From the NCBI RefSeq assembly GCF_029852145.1, contig NC_079976.1, forward strand, positions 11,641,104 to 11,705,103: a stretch of 64,000 nt of DNA. Direction: 5' to 3'. Positions 11,268 through 22,429 of this stretch are shown piece by piece. The notes under the pieces were generated by a model. It did not search any database. It saw nothing but the letters and a program-made list of their open reading frames with translations, and was not told the DNA's origin. Origin of the DNA: Microplitis mediator (Eukaryota > Arthropoda > Insecta > Hymenoptera > Braconidae). A program made the translations under genes and the position numbers. Numbering within the stretch: the stretch's first letter is position 1; each line of letters begins with the position of its first letter.

Positions 11268-11733
11268 TATGAAATTATATATAATTATACATAATTATAT
11301 ATGAATTAATGTATAATTATATATCATCATATCTAACTCCCTGTATAATTATGCTTGACGTTATATATAATTTGATCTGATCATGTCTGACTAATACATT
11401 ATGTCTCGAACTATGGATAAAGCTATATATAGGTCTATATATAATTAGATCTAATCAGATCTGAATTATATGTACCTATGTATGATCATATATAGGCTTA
11501 TATATAATTATATATGAGTTAATATATGACTAGATCTGATCAGATCTGACTGATATAAACCCATATATAATCAGATATAGGTCCATACATAATTAGATCT
11601 GATCAGACATGACTGATACAAACCCATATATAATTAGATATAAGCCTATATATTATTAGATCTGATCAGACTTCATTGATATGAAACCTAAAAATATTCA
11701 ATTATGTATATAGGTCCAATATATATATCTATT
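11268..11733. repeat. Left word array of the CCCGGG element
   Basis: Degenerate, often palindromic words are repeated: TATATAATTA, GATCTGATCAGA, TATAGGTC and ACCCATATATAAT. No coding potential is seen. The array is family-specific and recurs in inverse form next to the right TIR (14690-14770). Confidence 0.7.
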
Positions 11734-13716
11734 AGGGTGCGCCAAAAAAAAGAACTAATTTTTTTTCTTTAGTTACCGTGAAAATATCGTTAAGAATGAT
11801 AAATACAATTTCTGGTAATGTTTGAGCTCTTAATATTAACATTAAGAGGTGGCGCTTCGTGATTTTTGATTTCTCATTTAAATAACATGGAAAAAAAAAA
11901 GTTTTTTAGTTTGGAATTTTCTACCTCGGCAATGGCTCATTGTACGAATAAGCCCAGCATATGTTTTTGTAGGGAATTTAACGCTCTACAAAAAAAGTTT
12001 CTTATCATTTTTCGATGAATCCATCTGTTCAAAAGTTATTGGAGCTCGAAGTCAAGTTAGAATAAATTTCGAGATCTTTTTACTTTTTCGGCGAAACTAC
12101 CGGAATTATCATAAAATGTCATAAACTTTTTTGTAGACAATTTTATTTCCTACAAATTATCGTTGACAAATTTTTTTCAAATTCTGCATTGTTTTCTAGT
12201 TATTTCCTTTTTATTTCCAAGCTCCTATAAAAATAGTAGTCTGATCGACTTTAAGAGCTTGGCATTAAAATAGAAATAACTAACAAATAATGCAGAATTG
12301 AAAAAAAATTTATCAGGAATAATTTGTAGGAAATAAAATTGTCTACAAAAAAGTTTATGACATTTTATGATAAGCCCGATAGTTTCGCCTAAAAAGTAAA
12401 AAGATCTCGAAATTTATTCTAACTTGACTTCGAGCTCCAATAACTTTTGAACAGATAGATTTACCGAAAAATGATAAGAGACTTTTTTTGTAGAGCGTTA
12501 AATTTCCTACAAAAACATATACTGGGCTTATTCATACAATGAGCCATTGCCGAGGTAGAAAATTCCACACTAAAAAACTTTTTTTTTTTCATGTTATTTA
12601 AATGGGGAATTAAAAATCTCGAAGCACCACCTCTTAATATTAATATTAAGAGCTCAAACTTTACCAGAATTTTTTTTTTATCATCCTTAACGATATTTTC
12701 ACGGTAACTAAAGAAAAAAAATCTGGGCGTCGGTTGGTCCTGCGGGCCAGCCCCAAAACTTCCCGCTGTTTTCGAGCTCAAGGAGCTTGAAAACATCACT
12801 GCGAACATATTTTCGAGCTCTTTGAGCTCGAAAATGCTATTACATGGAATCATTTCTTTATGAGCTTTTCAAGCTCTAACAAGTTACGTTTTATGCTAGT
12901 GTTTAAAAAGTTAAGAATCGAAAATCATTAATGAAGAAGCGGCTTTTAAATTTTTATTATCGTTTATATTCTCTGAAATAAATGTATTGAGGCAGAAATC
13001 GATGTCAGTGATCAAAATCAAGATTTGAATGAGTTTTGACTTAGGTCAGAGCAATAATATATGGAATATCCGAGAAAAACATTAAAGACTGGGTTTTTTC
13101 AATTTTTTGCTGACAGTATGTTTAAAACTAAGGAACAAGTTATATGACATTATCTGATGATTGAAAGAGACTATAAAGAGAAAGAGTTGGAATGATTTCA
13201 GACACATTTTAGCACATTATATGTTGATTTATCCGGAAAAAATAACATAAAATGTGATTTTTTTAACTTTTCAGCGCCGATATCTTTTGAACTAATCAAC
13301 CGATTTTGACGTTTAAGGTGGCAATCGGCGCGTTTTCTTGAATTCTAGAGCTGATAAAATTTTGAAATTGGTTGGTTCAGTTGTTTCGAAGATATTCACA
13401 AAAAACCGTTTTTTTACCATTTCTTTCTCCAACGATATCTCTCGAACAAATTAACCGATTGAGATGGTTGAGGTGACATTCGACGCAGCTTATAAAGTTC
13501 TAGAGCTAATTAAATTTTGAAGTCGATCGTTCAAGTCGTTTCTGAGAAATCACTAAAAAACTAAAAAAAAAATTTTTTTTTCATTAATTCGCCAATATTT
13601 TCGAGTCTACTTGATCAAATGATCTGAAATTTTCAGGGAAGTTGAGGGCCAACAAGCTCTCTCGATTGTCACCTCAACCATTTAAATCGATTCATTAGTT
13701 GAGAAGTTACAAAGAG

Positions 13717-13784
<68 letters not shown>

Positions 13785-13989
13785 CGCACACATACATACA
13801 TACATACATACACTCGGACATCATTCTGAAAATAGTCAGAATAGCTTCCTAGGACCTCAAAACGTCGACATCTGATGAAAACTCGACTTTCGGAAATCGG
13901 GGTGAAAACATTAACTTCCCAATTTTTCGAAAATCGTCGATTTTCTTAGCGGGAAGTTAAAAATTAGTTCTTTTTTTTGGCGCATCCTA
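11734..13989. mobile_element. Snap-back MITE (TIR AGGGTGCGCC), interrupted
   Basis: The left end AGGGTGCGCCAAAAAAAAGA follows TATT, and the right end is TTTTTTTTGGCGCATCCTA. Arms 11734-12240 and 12260-12720 are inverse copies. The right arm is split by the 12721-13963 repeat and resumes with ATTAGTTC before the terminal TIR. Related fragments lie at 19000-19300, 30750-31240, 33510-35990 and 38500-38955. There is no transposase. TA-rich flanks suggest a TA target. Confidence 0.8.
12721..13963 (+). mobile_element. CTGGGCGTCGG...GGGAAGTT repeat (family O), copy 1
   Basis: A copy of an abundant repeat starts CTGGGCGTCGGTTGG, continues GCCAGCCCCAAAACTTCCCG and ends TTAGCGGGAAGTTAA. The body holds GAGCTC-rich palindromes, several about 145-nt related modules (CGATATCTC...AACCGATT...GGCGG), a CA microsatellite at 13720-13776 and a conserved tail (TAGTCAGAATAGCTTCCTAG). 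A GAAAATCG/CGATTTTC hairpin lies just before the 3' end. It is non-coding. Other copies are near 21330, 34681, 38956, 49107, 52588 and 59526. Confidence 0.8.
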
Positions 13990-14085
<96 letters not shown>

Positions 14086-14242
14086 CAATTATTTAATTTT
14101 AATGTTATTAAATTTTTATTTTGTCAACTATCAATCAAACTTAAATCCCCAATACTTAAAGAATGTTCAAAGGTTTCGGCAGGAATTTAAAAGTATAAAT
14201 CGATATCGATATGGATATTTATAAGTTTATAGATAATTAGAT

Positions 14243-14325
<83 letters not shown>

Positions 14326-14337
14326 TATCTTATGACT
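13990..14337. repeat. Long TA microsatellites
   Basis: Two nearly pure (TA)n tracts, about 13990-14085 and 14249-14330, are separated by unique AT-rich sequence. Confidence 0.9.
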
Positions 14338-14690
14338 TCGTTTGTAATTTATGTACAAAACCAAATTCATCATTAGGTTCATTATTTACGTAGGATGTAT
14401 CAATTTGATCAATTGAGTTAAATAATGCCATAAACTTTCCGTATTTATAAGTGTGTAACAGAGTAGAGGATCAGACTACAATCCAGCGACAACCAATGTT
14501 GAGCAGTGTCGACGTGGGACATTAATTGGACGGGTTACTGCGTTGTAAAATAGTAGTCAATGAATTATAATTTTTTTTTTTATTTAAATTTTACCGACAA
14601 TTATATTGATGAAAACAATAAATCCTAATTAAATTACTAAAATAATAATTTACAGATTTCTAAATGAGATTCTAAAAATGAAAATTTTCG
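14338..14690. other. Central region of the CCCGGG element
   Basis: This is AT-rich sequence with a short GC-richer patch at 14470-14545. No ORF and no convincing tRNA-like box is seen. Confidence 0.4.
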
Positions 14691-14789
14691 TACATGCATG
14701 ATTATATAAAATCAGATCTGGCCAATTTTTGGATCTGATCATGTATAAGTGATTATATATAATTAGGCAAAATCATTTTTTCCCGGGCC

Positions 14790-15144
14790 AGTAGACAAAG
14801 ACGAGCTATTACAGCTTCTTTGTGACTCCAGTGGTATGATGTGTGAGCTGCTTTTCCAGCTTTCCAAGTCCAGACGTTCCCAGTTGTATCCTTGCGTTGA
14901 TGAAAAAAGGAAGTCTGTCGAAGACTCACCCACCGATGAATTCTTGTTTGGTGAAGACCTGGCCACAAGAATTAAGAGCGCTGTTGCCGTTGAAAAGACT
15001 GGCATGTCTTTAATAAATCAGACACCACGAAGAGAGTTAGCTCGACCTAAAACTTCTTTAAACTTTCTTACACTCTTCTTTGAAGAGGCCCGTCTGCTTC
15101 ACGGACCAACTCCAATCAGACGGACTACAGACGTTTTTTCATAA
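14790..15144 (+). pseudogene. DIRS gag, 3' segment
   Basis: The gag frame resumes here in phase (VDKDELLQLLCDSSGMMCEL), continuing through KSRRSQLYPCVDEKRKSVED and ending at TAA 15142-15144. It is the continuation of 7697-7942 after removal of the CCCGGG element. Confidence 0.8.
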
Positions 15145-16850
15145 AAACATCGGTTGCAAACAGGAACAATCCGAGATGACAACTCGATCCCGAGCAGGGA
15201 ATCAGTTCCCTCCAGCTCAACACACTCAGACGCAGAAGAAATAAAGGTGAGTCCTATTGCTGGTAGGTTAAAATATTTCGCTCGCGTTTGGTCCAAAATC
15301 ACCTCTGACCCCTTTATCCTTGAGTCAATTTCTGGATAAAAAATTCCATTTATTTCTACACCAACTCAATCTTCAGTGCCTTCCAATAATCATTTATCTG
15401 GTAATAACTTCGAGATGCAAAATGCTGTCAATGATCTTATATCAATGGGTGTTTTTCAAGAGTGTGCTGAGGAAGAGGGCCAGTTCTTATCAAGTATCTT
15501 TCTTATACCCAAAAAAAATGGTAAAATGAGATTTATTCTCAATTTAAAAAATTTGAATAAATTCATAGAGATTGCCCATTTTACAATGGAGGATTATCGG
15601 ACAACTTGATATTAATGTCAAAAGGCTAATTTAGACCTGAAAGATGCCTATTTTATGATTCCAGTTCATAAAAGGTTCTGGAAATATCTCAGATTTATTT
15701 GGAATAATCGTCTTTATGAATTTATTTGTTTACTATTTGGTTTGAGTACGGCACCGTGGGTTTTTACAAAAATCTTAAACCTATTGTTTGCTACCTGAGA
15801 GAGTTAGGTTTGATACCAGTAGTTTATCTAGATGACTGGTGGTTGGCAGCTGATTCTATTGCTCTATGTTCAAGAAATTTAAAAACTTCTCGCGAGTTTT
15901 TAGAATCTCTAGGATTTATTTTGAACGAGAAAAAGATTAATTTTATCCCTTCAACGTCTTGCAAATTTCTGGGATTTGTATTTGATTCAGATCAAATGAC
16001 AATTGCACTAACAGAAGAAAAGAGATCTCATTTATATGATTTAGTTTAAAAATTTAGAGATATTACTCATTGTACCATCAGGGAATTTTCCCAATATGTG
16101 GGAAATATCACAGCAGCTTGTCCAGCAGTTAATTATGGCTGGTTTCATTCTAATGCGTTTGAACAACAACGTTATCTGGCTCTATTAGAAGCTAATAATA
16201 ACTATGATCAGATTATGAGTATATCCCCTTCATTATTAAATGAATTTAACTGGTGGTCGAGTAATATTTTGAATTCAAAAAATCATATTAGAAATCCTAA
16301 GTTCACAATCACTATCTATTCAGATGCGTTAACTACAGGCTGGGGTGCCTCTTGTGATGGGCAGGTGGCTTATGAACACTGGAACTTCATGGAAAGATGC
16401 TTTCACATTAATTATCTGGAACTCCTAGCAACTTTTAATGGTTTAAGAACATTTGCATCTGAATTTACTGATTGTGAGGTTCTTTTACGGATCGATAATT
16501 CGACTACAATTGCGTATATTAACGAAATGGGCGGTACAAAGTATAAATATTTAAATGACTTATCCTTTGACATTTGGTCTTAGTGTGAATGCAGGAATAT
16601 ATAGATATTTGCTTCATACATTCCTTCTAAGGATAATGTGGATAGAGCATCTAGGATAGAAAATATAGACACTGAGAGGGAACTGTCTTTTGGTGCGTTT
16701 AATAAGATTGTTTCTCAACTGGGCAGACCAGACATTGATCTTTTCGCATCATCTTCAAATAAAAAATGCAAAAAATACTGCTCTTGGCATCGTGATCCTC
16801 TGGCAGTCAGTATTGATGCATTTACAATCAACTGAAACCATCACAATTTT
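15145..16850 (+). pseudogene. DIRS reverse transcriptase and RNase H, multiply stopped
   Basis: RT blocks in order are IPKKNGKMRFILNLKNLNKF (from about 15505), LDLKDAYFMIPVHK (15633), LLFGLSTAPWVFTKIL and the catalytic VYLDDWW (about 15822). RNase H follows: YSDALTTGWGA (16318), HINYLELLATFNG and LRIDNSTTIAYINEMGG. In-frame stops occur at 15607-15609, 16047-16049 and 16581-16583, with another after DAFTIN at about 16833. The order RT then RNase H then recombinase and the sequence style are those of DIRS, not LTR elements. The stops make it non-functional. Confidence 0.88.
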
Positions 16851-18036
16851 TTTGCTTTCCCTCTTTTTTCATTAATTTTAAAAACATTAAAAAAAATTCA
16901 AGCTGACCAGGCTTGTGGAATTTTAGTAGTTCCAAACTGGCGTGGTCAGCCATGGTATCCATTGTGGCTATCGCTGCTCGACTCAGAACCTATAATTTTT
17001 CAACCAGATGTTAATTTACTCCTCTCTCCTTGTAGACAAGTTCAACATCCTTTGGCTCACAAACTGTCTCTGATGGCTGCTCGATTATCCACCAAGCATT
17101 TAAACCAAAAGATATAAATCATGAAGCCATTGACATTCTTATCAAGTCCATTTCTATTTCGACTTTGAAGCAATACTCCAAACCAATCAGTGACTGGGCT
17201 TATTTTTGTTTGTCAAAGGAAATTGATATGTTTGAACCCAAAGTAGAAATTTTTGTTGAATATTTAACCGAAAAATTTAATGAAGGAGCACAGTATAGTA
17301 CTTTAAATACTATTCGTTCCGCGCTATCACTTGTTTGTGATGAGGATATTGGAAAAAATCCTTTGGTATCGCGTTTACTTAAAGGTTCTTATAATATTAA
17401 GCCTGCTAAACCCAAATATGATAGAATTTATAGTTTAGACCCGTTAATTGAAAATTTAGAGTTGTTAAGTCCGGTAAATGATCTCAACTTACAACAACTA
17501 ACAACAAAATTATTTGTTTTGATAGCATTAGTCTTCGCTCATCGCATTCAAACAATTTCTTTAATTAAAAGGAGTAACATTATTAAAAAAGGTGAAGGAT
17601 ATGAAATAGAAATTCCAGATAAAGTTGAGTCTTCCAGACGAGGCGCGTTTCAACCCCTTTTAATTTTACAAAAATTGAATAACAATTTAAATCTATGCGT
17701 GGTATCTACTCAGAACGATATTTAAATGTCACGTCAAAGTTAGCTGACAATATTGAGTATTTATTTATCACTACTAGGAAACCTTATAAAAAAGCATCTA
17801 AGGATACTATCAGTAGATGGCTTAGATTCTTTTTATCAGAGTGTGGGGTTGGCGAGATCTATACTCCTCATAGTTTTAGACACGCTTCAACTTCAAGTGC
17901 CTTTAAGAAACGAATTGACGTAAATATAATTAAAAGTTTGGCAGGATGGTCTAATAATTCAAAAGTATTTGAAAATTTTTATAACAGACCCATTGTTAAT
18001 GATACCAATTCTTTTGCTGAGTCAATATTATCTTGA
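16851..18036 (+). pseudogene. DIRS tyrosine recombinase with a frameshift
   Basis: The open segment 17165-17725 carries the first catalytic Arg region (AHRIQTISLI). The frame is then lost between about 17690 and 17730. The second segment, to 18036, has HSFRHAS, AGWSNNSKVFENFY and thus the His-x-x-Arg, Trp and Tyr residues of the tyrosine-recombinase active site. The protein joins circular element DNA to the genome. The upstream part (16905-17115, VPNWRGQPWYPLW) is typical DIRS linker sequence. A one-base repair would reopen the frame, but as it stands it is broken. Confidence 0.88.
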
Positions 18037-18280
18037 TGTTATTATAATTAATTTAAACTATGTTATTGTTTACTTAAAATACTTCCATATGTTGATATAG
18101 TTGTAATTAATTTACTAATTTTCGTGTTCAATTGTTAATTGAACAAATCGTTACAAATTGTTAATTCTTGTTAAAAATAAAAAAAAACAAAAAAAGAGAG
18201 AATTCAACTCGATTAACATCATTTATCTATTATATTGTATATTTAATTTATTAAGTATGCTCATTAAAGTTCTGAATATC

Positions 18281-18396
18281 TACACAGTGATCTCAAGAAT
18301 GGAACTTGAAATGTAATGGCAAGATCGAGCGAGCCCGCCGAAGGCGGGCGAAGCTCGATCGTAATTATATTGATAGTTTCATTCGAAGAGATCACT
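18281..18396 (+). repeat. DIRS internal complementary region
   Basis: The first half, ACACAGTGATCTC...GAACTTGAAAT, is the inverse of the start of the left ITR. The second half, from 18322, is the inverse of the extreme right end (18560-18632). Fused inverse copies of both ends are the diagnostic feature of DIRS elements. Confidence 0.9.
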
Positions 18397-18460
18397 CCCA
18401 CCCAATGTATCACCCTCCCAGTGATCTCTTCTACTTAATTTAAAGTATTGCTGGACTGTA

Positions 18461-18632
18461 TGAAGAATAAATAAACCAGTTGCCATGGGCACCGATTTAA
18501 TTTTGTTTTACAGCTTAACTATGTGGTATGAATAAGCGTACGAGGACGGTACTACACAGTGATCTCTTTGAACGAAACTATCAATATAATTACGATCGAG
18601 CTTCGCCCGCCTTCGGCGGGCGAAGCTCGATC
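18461..18632 (+). repeat. DIRS right inverted terminal repeat and terminal palindrome
   Basis: 18461-18578 is the inverse of the left ITR. Beyond it 18594-18632 is a perfect 39-nt palindrome (18-bp stem, 3-nt loop TTC) with the core CGCCCGCC-TTC-GGCGGGCG. An imperfect copy sits in the internal complementary region. The extension is not present at the left end. Confidence 0.9.
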
Positions 18633-18770
18633 TTATCATTAAACATATACAGATTTATATATATATAATTCTATGTATAATTACGTACAATCATATGTAT
18701 TTATAAATGATGTCATATAAAATCATTTATACTCAATTATAATAATTTAAAATAATTTTTTATCAGGCAA
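18633..18770. other. AT-rich spacer
   Basis: TATA-rich sequence with no recognisable feature. It ends in a pyrimidine-rich TTTTTTATCAG that looks like a splice acceptor. Confidence 0.4.
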
Positions 18771-18920
18771 CCTAATGGCAGTGGCAGTCTTCAATTTAAT
18801 GTTCTTGGTTTAATAGGTGACAGCATCATAGATTATGTTCTCAAGGAAGACCTTGAGATCTCTTTCCTTCCTCATAAGCCGGTCATTGTCCAAATGTTCA
18901 ATTTGAGTTCAAAACGTTAA
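18771..18920 (+). CDS. Exon-like open segment, unidentified protein
   Basis: After the acceptor-like TTTTTTATCAG, one frame reads QPNGSGSLQFNVLGLIGDSI, then IDYVLKEDLEISFLPHKPVI, ending at TAA about 18918-18920. Codon usage and amino-acid balance look coding, unlike the surrounding repeats. I see no start codon, no clear donor and no neighbouring exon, and I do not recognise the family. It may be a stranded exon of a host gene or part of an unrecognised element. Confidence 0.35.
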   Translation, partial: PNGSGSLQFNVLGLIGDSIIDYVLKEDLEISFLPHKPVIVQMFNLSSKR

Positions 18921-18996
18921 AAACGTTCAATTTACGTTCATAACGTCAAAAACGTTCAATTCACGTTTAAAACGTTAAATTTACGTTTAATGTTTT
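18895..18996. repeat. AACGTT word array
   Basis: About nine degenerate copies of AACGTT or ACGTT occur within 100 nt, interspersed with CAATTTACG and TTTAAAACG. The style is that of the word-array elements elsewhere in the window, but no TIR is visible here. Confidence 0.6.
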
Positions 18997-19550
18997 GACT
19001 CGGGATTTCCCATTCAAATAACATGGGATGTTTTGACTTTTTGCGTTTAATTCTTTATCTCTGAGGCAAATAAAACTACAACTAATCTCAAAAACGATTT
19101 TAATAGAAAATTTTCCACTCTACATAAAAGATCTCTTTGACTTTTCCGATAAAATCAACCTTTTAAAAGTTATTCACGATTAAAGTTTTGCTCATAGGTT
19201 ATAACTAAATTTTTTTATCATTTACTGCAAATTTGAATTGCACCTTTTGATTTTGACTAAAAAAGGTTCGGCAGGTATACAACTCAGTCATAAGCGACCC
19301 TACCAAAAATAAAACTCTACCCAACTGAAGTGAGCCGCAGCATGCCTATCTGAAATATTCTCGCTCCAATAAAATATCTAGCATCTTAAAATCTCTATCA
19401 ATGAAAAGATCTAAATAAATTTACTCAAAATCATTGTCGAGCTCCAAGAGCTCGAAAATATATTCGCAGTAATGTCCTCCAGCTCGAGTAACTTGGAAAC
19501 AGCAGGAAGTTTTGGGGCTGGCCCGTAGGGTCAACCGTTGTCCAAATTTT
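18997..19550. repeat. Fragments of snap-back MITE and family O (reverse)
   Basis: 18997-19420 contains CCCATTCAAATAACATGGGA and CTCTACATAAAAGATCTC, as in the 11734 MITE arms. 19430-19548 is an inverted family O start (GAGCTC palindromes, GGGAAG-like GCAGGAAGTTTTGGGGCTGG, then GGTCAACCG). It is non-coding. Confidence 0.6.
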
Positions 19551-20065
19551 TATAAAGTGTTCCGATCCGCAAAAATTTTTGTTTGTTTTCATTTTTTTTT
19601 AGGTTCATCTACAAACTATGACATTAATCAACACTAAGAAAAGTTTATATTTTATTTTGGATCAATACAACATGAGCTACACGTCACGCCAATCAACAAC
19701 TCGCTCTGTGATCTTTTTGGAAAATTAGATTGTAAATTGCCCATTTTGAATTAAAAAAAATATATATATAATTTTTTTAGTAGTTAAAGATATAAATACC
19801 ATAAGTACGCCAAATTGAAAAAGCATCGAATGAGTTATTCGTTAAAAAAAAATTAATCAAACTCGACTGAAATTCACGCGTCTATATGAATCTCCTTCCT
19901 CAATGTATTAAATATGTAAATATATAAATAATTTTATAGCAATTATCACAATCAGTTATCGAATCAAAAAATTAAAAAAAAGAAGAAATTTTGATGCGCA
20001 ACCACGATTCTTATGAACCCGAAAAAGATTGACAGTAACTGACACGTATAAGAGTGAATAACTTG
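19551..20065. other. AT-rich region without assigned feature
   Basis: No ORF or repeat end is recognised. This is potential upstream sequence for the small ORF at 20066. Confidence 0.4.
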
Positions 20066-20317
20066 ATGCGATTTATGTTTGCTTTAGCTATCCTGACTTT
20101 TTGCCTGGCTGATCAATTCCCCGATATCAGACATTTCTCGAGTCGCCTTAGGATGTTTTCCGGTGGATATAGCGTACTCGTGATGACACAGGAAAACGAC
20201 AACGACGAGTCTTGGAGACTACTATATTGCACTATAAAGAATACGCTGAAGACGGAAGAAGAGAAAAAGATGGGATATAAGAGGAGGCAAGAGAACCGGA
20301 TGATTTCCAATATGTGA
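20066..20317 (+). CDS. Small putative secreted protein, unidentified
   Basis: ATG at 20066 gives an 83-aa ORF whose first residues, MRFMFALAILTFCLA, form a good signal peptide with a plausible cleavage after CLA. The mature part begins DQFPDIRHFSSRLRMFSGGY, holds a single Cys (in YCTIKNTLK) and ends highly charged. I do not recognise the family. Downstream, CTATATAAG at about 20351 and a T-rich stretch are seen, but no clear polyadenylation signal. Small secreted proteins evolve fast, but this could be chance: the ORF is short and unsupported by homology. Confidence 0.35.
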   Translation: MRFMFALAILTFCLADQFPDIRHFSSRLRMFSGGYSVLVMTQENDNDESWRLLYCTIKNTLKTEEEKKMGYKRRQENRMISNM

Positions 20318-21325
20318 ATAGAGATTCCTCTTGCGGCTTTACATTCCTACTATATAAGCACATATTCCTTCAACCTCTTGCTCATTCTCAATCCTTCTTT
20401 ATCTAAGTAAACACATTAATATACTACACTCAATCCCACATTTCAAAGCTTTTTTTGAATTTTAATTTAATATTTTAAGTCTACACATCTGAAATGTTAC
20501 AAAGAATTAGCTTATATCTTTTTTAAGACTTATATGCTTTTTACCTCAGAGACCGCTGGTTTTATGTTAAAAATATTTCAATACAAATTTGAAGAGCATT
20601 TAATTTTGTACAAAAAAGTACTCTTTGATAATGTTGAGGAATGACCTCATAAAAATGTGAAAATAGCTAAAAATTTCTAAACCAGTTTTATTGCTTTCAT
20701 CTTAGAAATTATTATTCTAACGTTAAAAATTCTTAAATACATTTTTACAGATTATTAAATTTTCTACAAGAATGTTAAGAATGACGATAACGATGAAATA
20801 ATAGTGGAATGAGTTATGACTCTTTTAAAGTTTGACAATAGAATCGCTTAATTAAATTGACTTGATATTTTTTTATTATTCGAGTTTTCAATCATTTACA
20901 TTTGGTTTTAATTTGGGGTTATTACTTTTACTTTTATATTTTTCAAAGAAACCAAATATACCAATACGAAGAAACTCAAAATAAACTGAAAATATTGTGG
21001 AAAATGAAAAAGTTATGAAACCAAAAGAAAGTAGAGTCTGATGAGGCAAACAGAGAACAACATTTCAGCTTCTCTGAGTTGTGTTAGATTCCCCATACAA
21101 TCTTCACTGTGAAATTAGAAAACTCGAAGGCAAGCTATCCTTTCTCTGCTGAGAGATTGTCTGCGAATCGGCAGAATTTAAGGAGCAAAGAAGCAGCCTT
21201 AAATAATAATATTTTTAATATGTACTGTAATATGTAGTAACTGATGGTTAATAAATTGCTTATTTTCGAATATAAACACACTTAAATTAGAAATATCAAC
21301 ATCAAAATTTACAGCGGTAAAAAAA
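20318..21325. other. AT-rich region without assigned feature
   Basis: No long ORF. 20341-20420 holds a TATATAAGCAC box and a CT-rich tract that could be a promoter or LTR piece. Nothing else is recognised. Confidence 0.35.
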
Positions 21326-22400
21326 AATCTGGGCATCGGTTGGCCCTGCAGGCCAGCCCCTAAACTTCCCGCTGTTTTCGAGCTCCAAGAGCTCGAAAAA
21401 ATTAGTATAAATACATTTTCGAGCTCTTCGAGCTCGAAAATACCTTTGTTTCTCTTTTCTTATGAGCTTTTCAAGCTCAAAAAGGTTACGGTTTATGTTA
21501 AAATTAAAAAATTTATGAATGAATGTTTTTTATATATTTATTTACAATTATGTTAAAAAATTAGCTCAAAAATAAGTATTTACGTGATATGTTGTATTTA
21601 CATCGTGTTAGTATATCTTGATACCAGCGAACATGACGAATTTTGAGCAATCACTTTCAATGACTTATATTACGAAAAATGAAAAAAAAAAAAAAACGAT
21701 TTTTTTCTATGCTTTCGTCGACGATATTTCCCGAACGGATTATCCGATTAGGACGGTTGAGGTGGCAATAAAATACTTACATCGAGTTCTAGAGCTGATT
21801 AGATTTTGGAATTGATCGATATGATAGATTCCGAAATATCCACGAAAAACGGAAAAAAACAATTTTTTTCCATTCTTTCGTCGACGATATCTCTTGAACG
21901 GATTATCCGATTGAAACGGTTGAGGTGGCAATCGGCGCGTTTTATTGAGGTCTAAAGCTGATGAAATTTTGGGAATGATTGGTTTAGTCGTTTCGACGAT
22001 ATTTGCAAAAAACCGTTTTCTACTGTTTCTTTCGTCGACGATATCTTTCGAACGGATTATCTGATTGAGACGTTCTTGGTAGCAATCGAAAGCTTTTATC
22101 GAGTTCTAGAGCTGATTAGATTTTGGAATTGATCGATCCAACAGTTTTCACAATATTAAAAAAAAAAACGAAAAAAAAAAATTTTTTTTTTTTCGTATTT
22201 CTTAAATATCTCAGAGTTTATTTGACTAAATGGTCTAAAATTTTTGTGAAAATCTAAGTTCAGAAGATATCTTTCGAATGCCGCAAGAACCATCTAATTC
22301 GGTTCATTCATCAAAAAGATATGAGAGGTTTACACACACACACACACTTCCTGCTAAGAAAATCGATGATTTTTAAAAAATTCGGGAAGTTATTGTTTTC
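21326..22400 (+). mobile_element. Family O repeat, copy 2 (rearranged 3' end)
   Basis: Starts TCTGGGCATCGGTTGGCCCTGC and continues with GAGCTC palindromes and at least three CGATATCTC...GGCGGCAATCG modules. The 3' end differs from other copies: after a short CA tract (22332-22347) the terminal hairpin appears in the opposite orientation (CTTCCTGCTAAGAAAATCG, then CGGGAAGTTATTG). This suggests an inversion or two overlapping copies. Confidence 0.7.
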
Positions 22401-22429
22401 ACCGCGATTTTCAAAAGTCAGAGCGGGAC

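Larger units (their letters stand above)
7943..14787. mobile_element. CCCGGG-TIR element inserted in DIRS gag (family A), 2-bp TSD CC
   Basis: The first 36 nt (7943-7978) are the exact reverse complement of 14752-14787, beginning CCCGGGAAAAAATGATTTTG. Flanking CC occurs at 7941-7942 and 14788-14789. Removing the element with one CC restores the gag frame, so both boundaries are certain. Its own sequence is 7943-7994, 11268-11733 and about 13990-14787, made of TATATAATTA and GATCTGATCAGA words. No ORF is attributable to it. Three other repeats are nested inside. The superfamily is not recognised; a 2-bp non-TA duplication argues against Tc1/mariner. Confidence 0.9.
6277..18632 (+). mobile_element. 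DIRS-type tyrosine-recombinase retrotransposon with a 6.8-kb nested insertion
   Basis: All DIRS hallmarks are present: inverted terminal repeats (6277-6401 and 18461-18578), a gag-like ORF, a DIRS-style RT with a VYLDDWW box, RNase H, a tyrosine recombinase, and an internal complementary region at 18281-18396 that joins inverse copies of the two outer ends. This layout fits replication through a circular intermediate and integration by recombinase without a target duplication. Without the 7943-14787 insertion it would be about 5.5 kb, a normal DIRS size. RT, RNase H and recombinase all carry stops or frameshifts, so it cannot move by itself. Confidence 0.9.

Noticed and set aside
20113..20310. 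Minus-strand hydrophobic ORF
   Set aside because: Shadow of the small plus-strand ORF; the plus strand has the better signal peptide and start.
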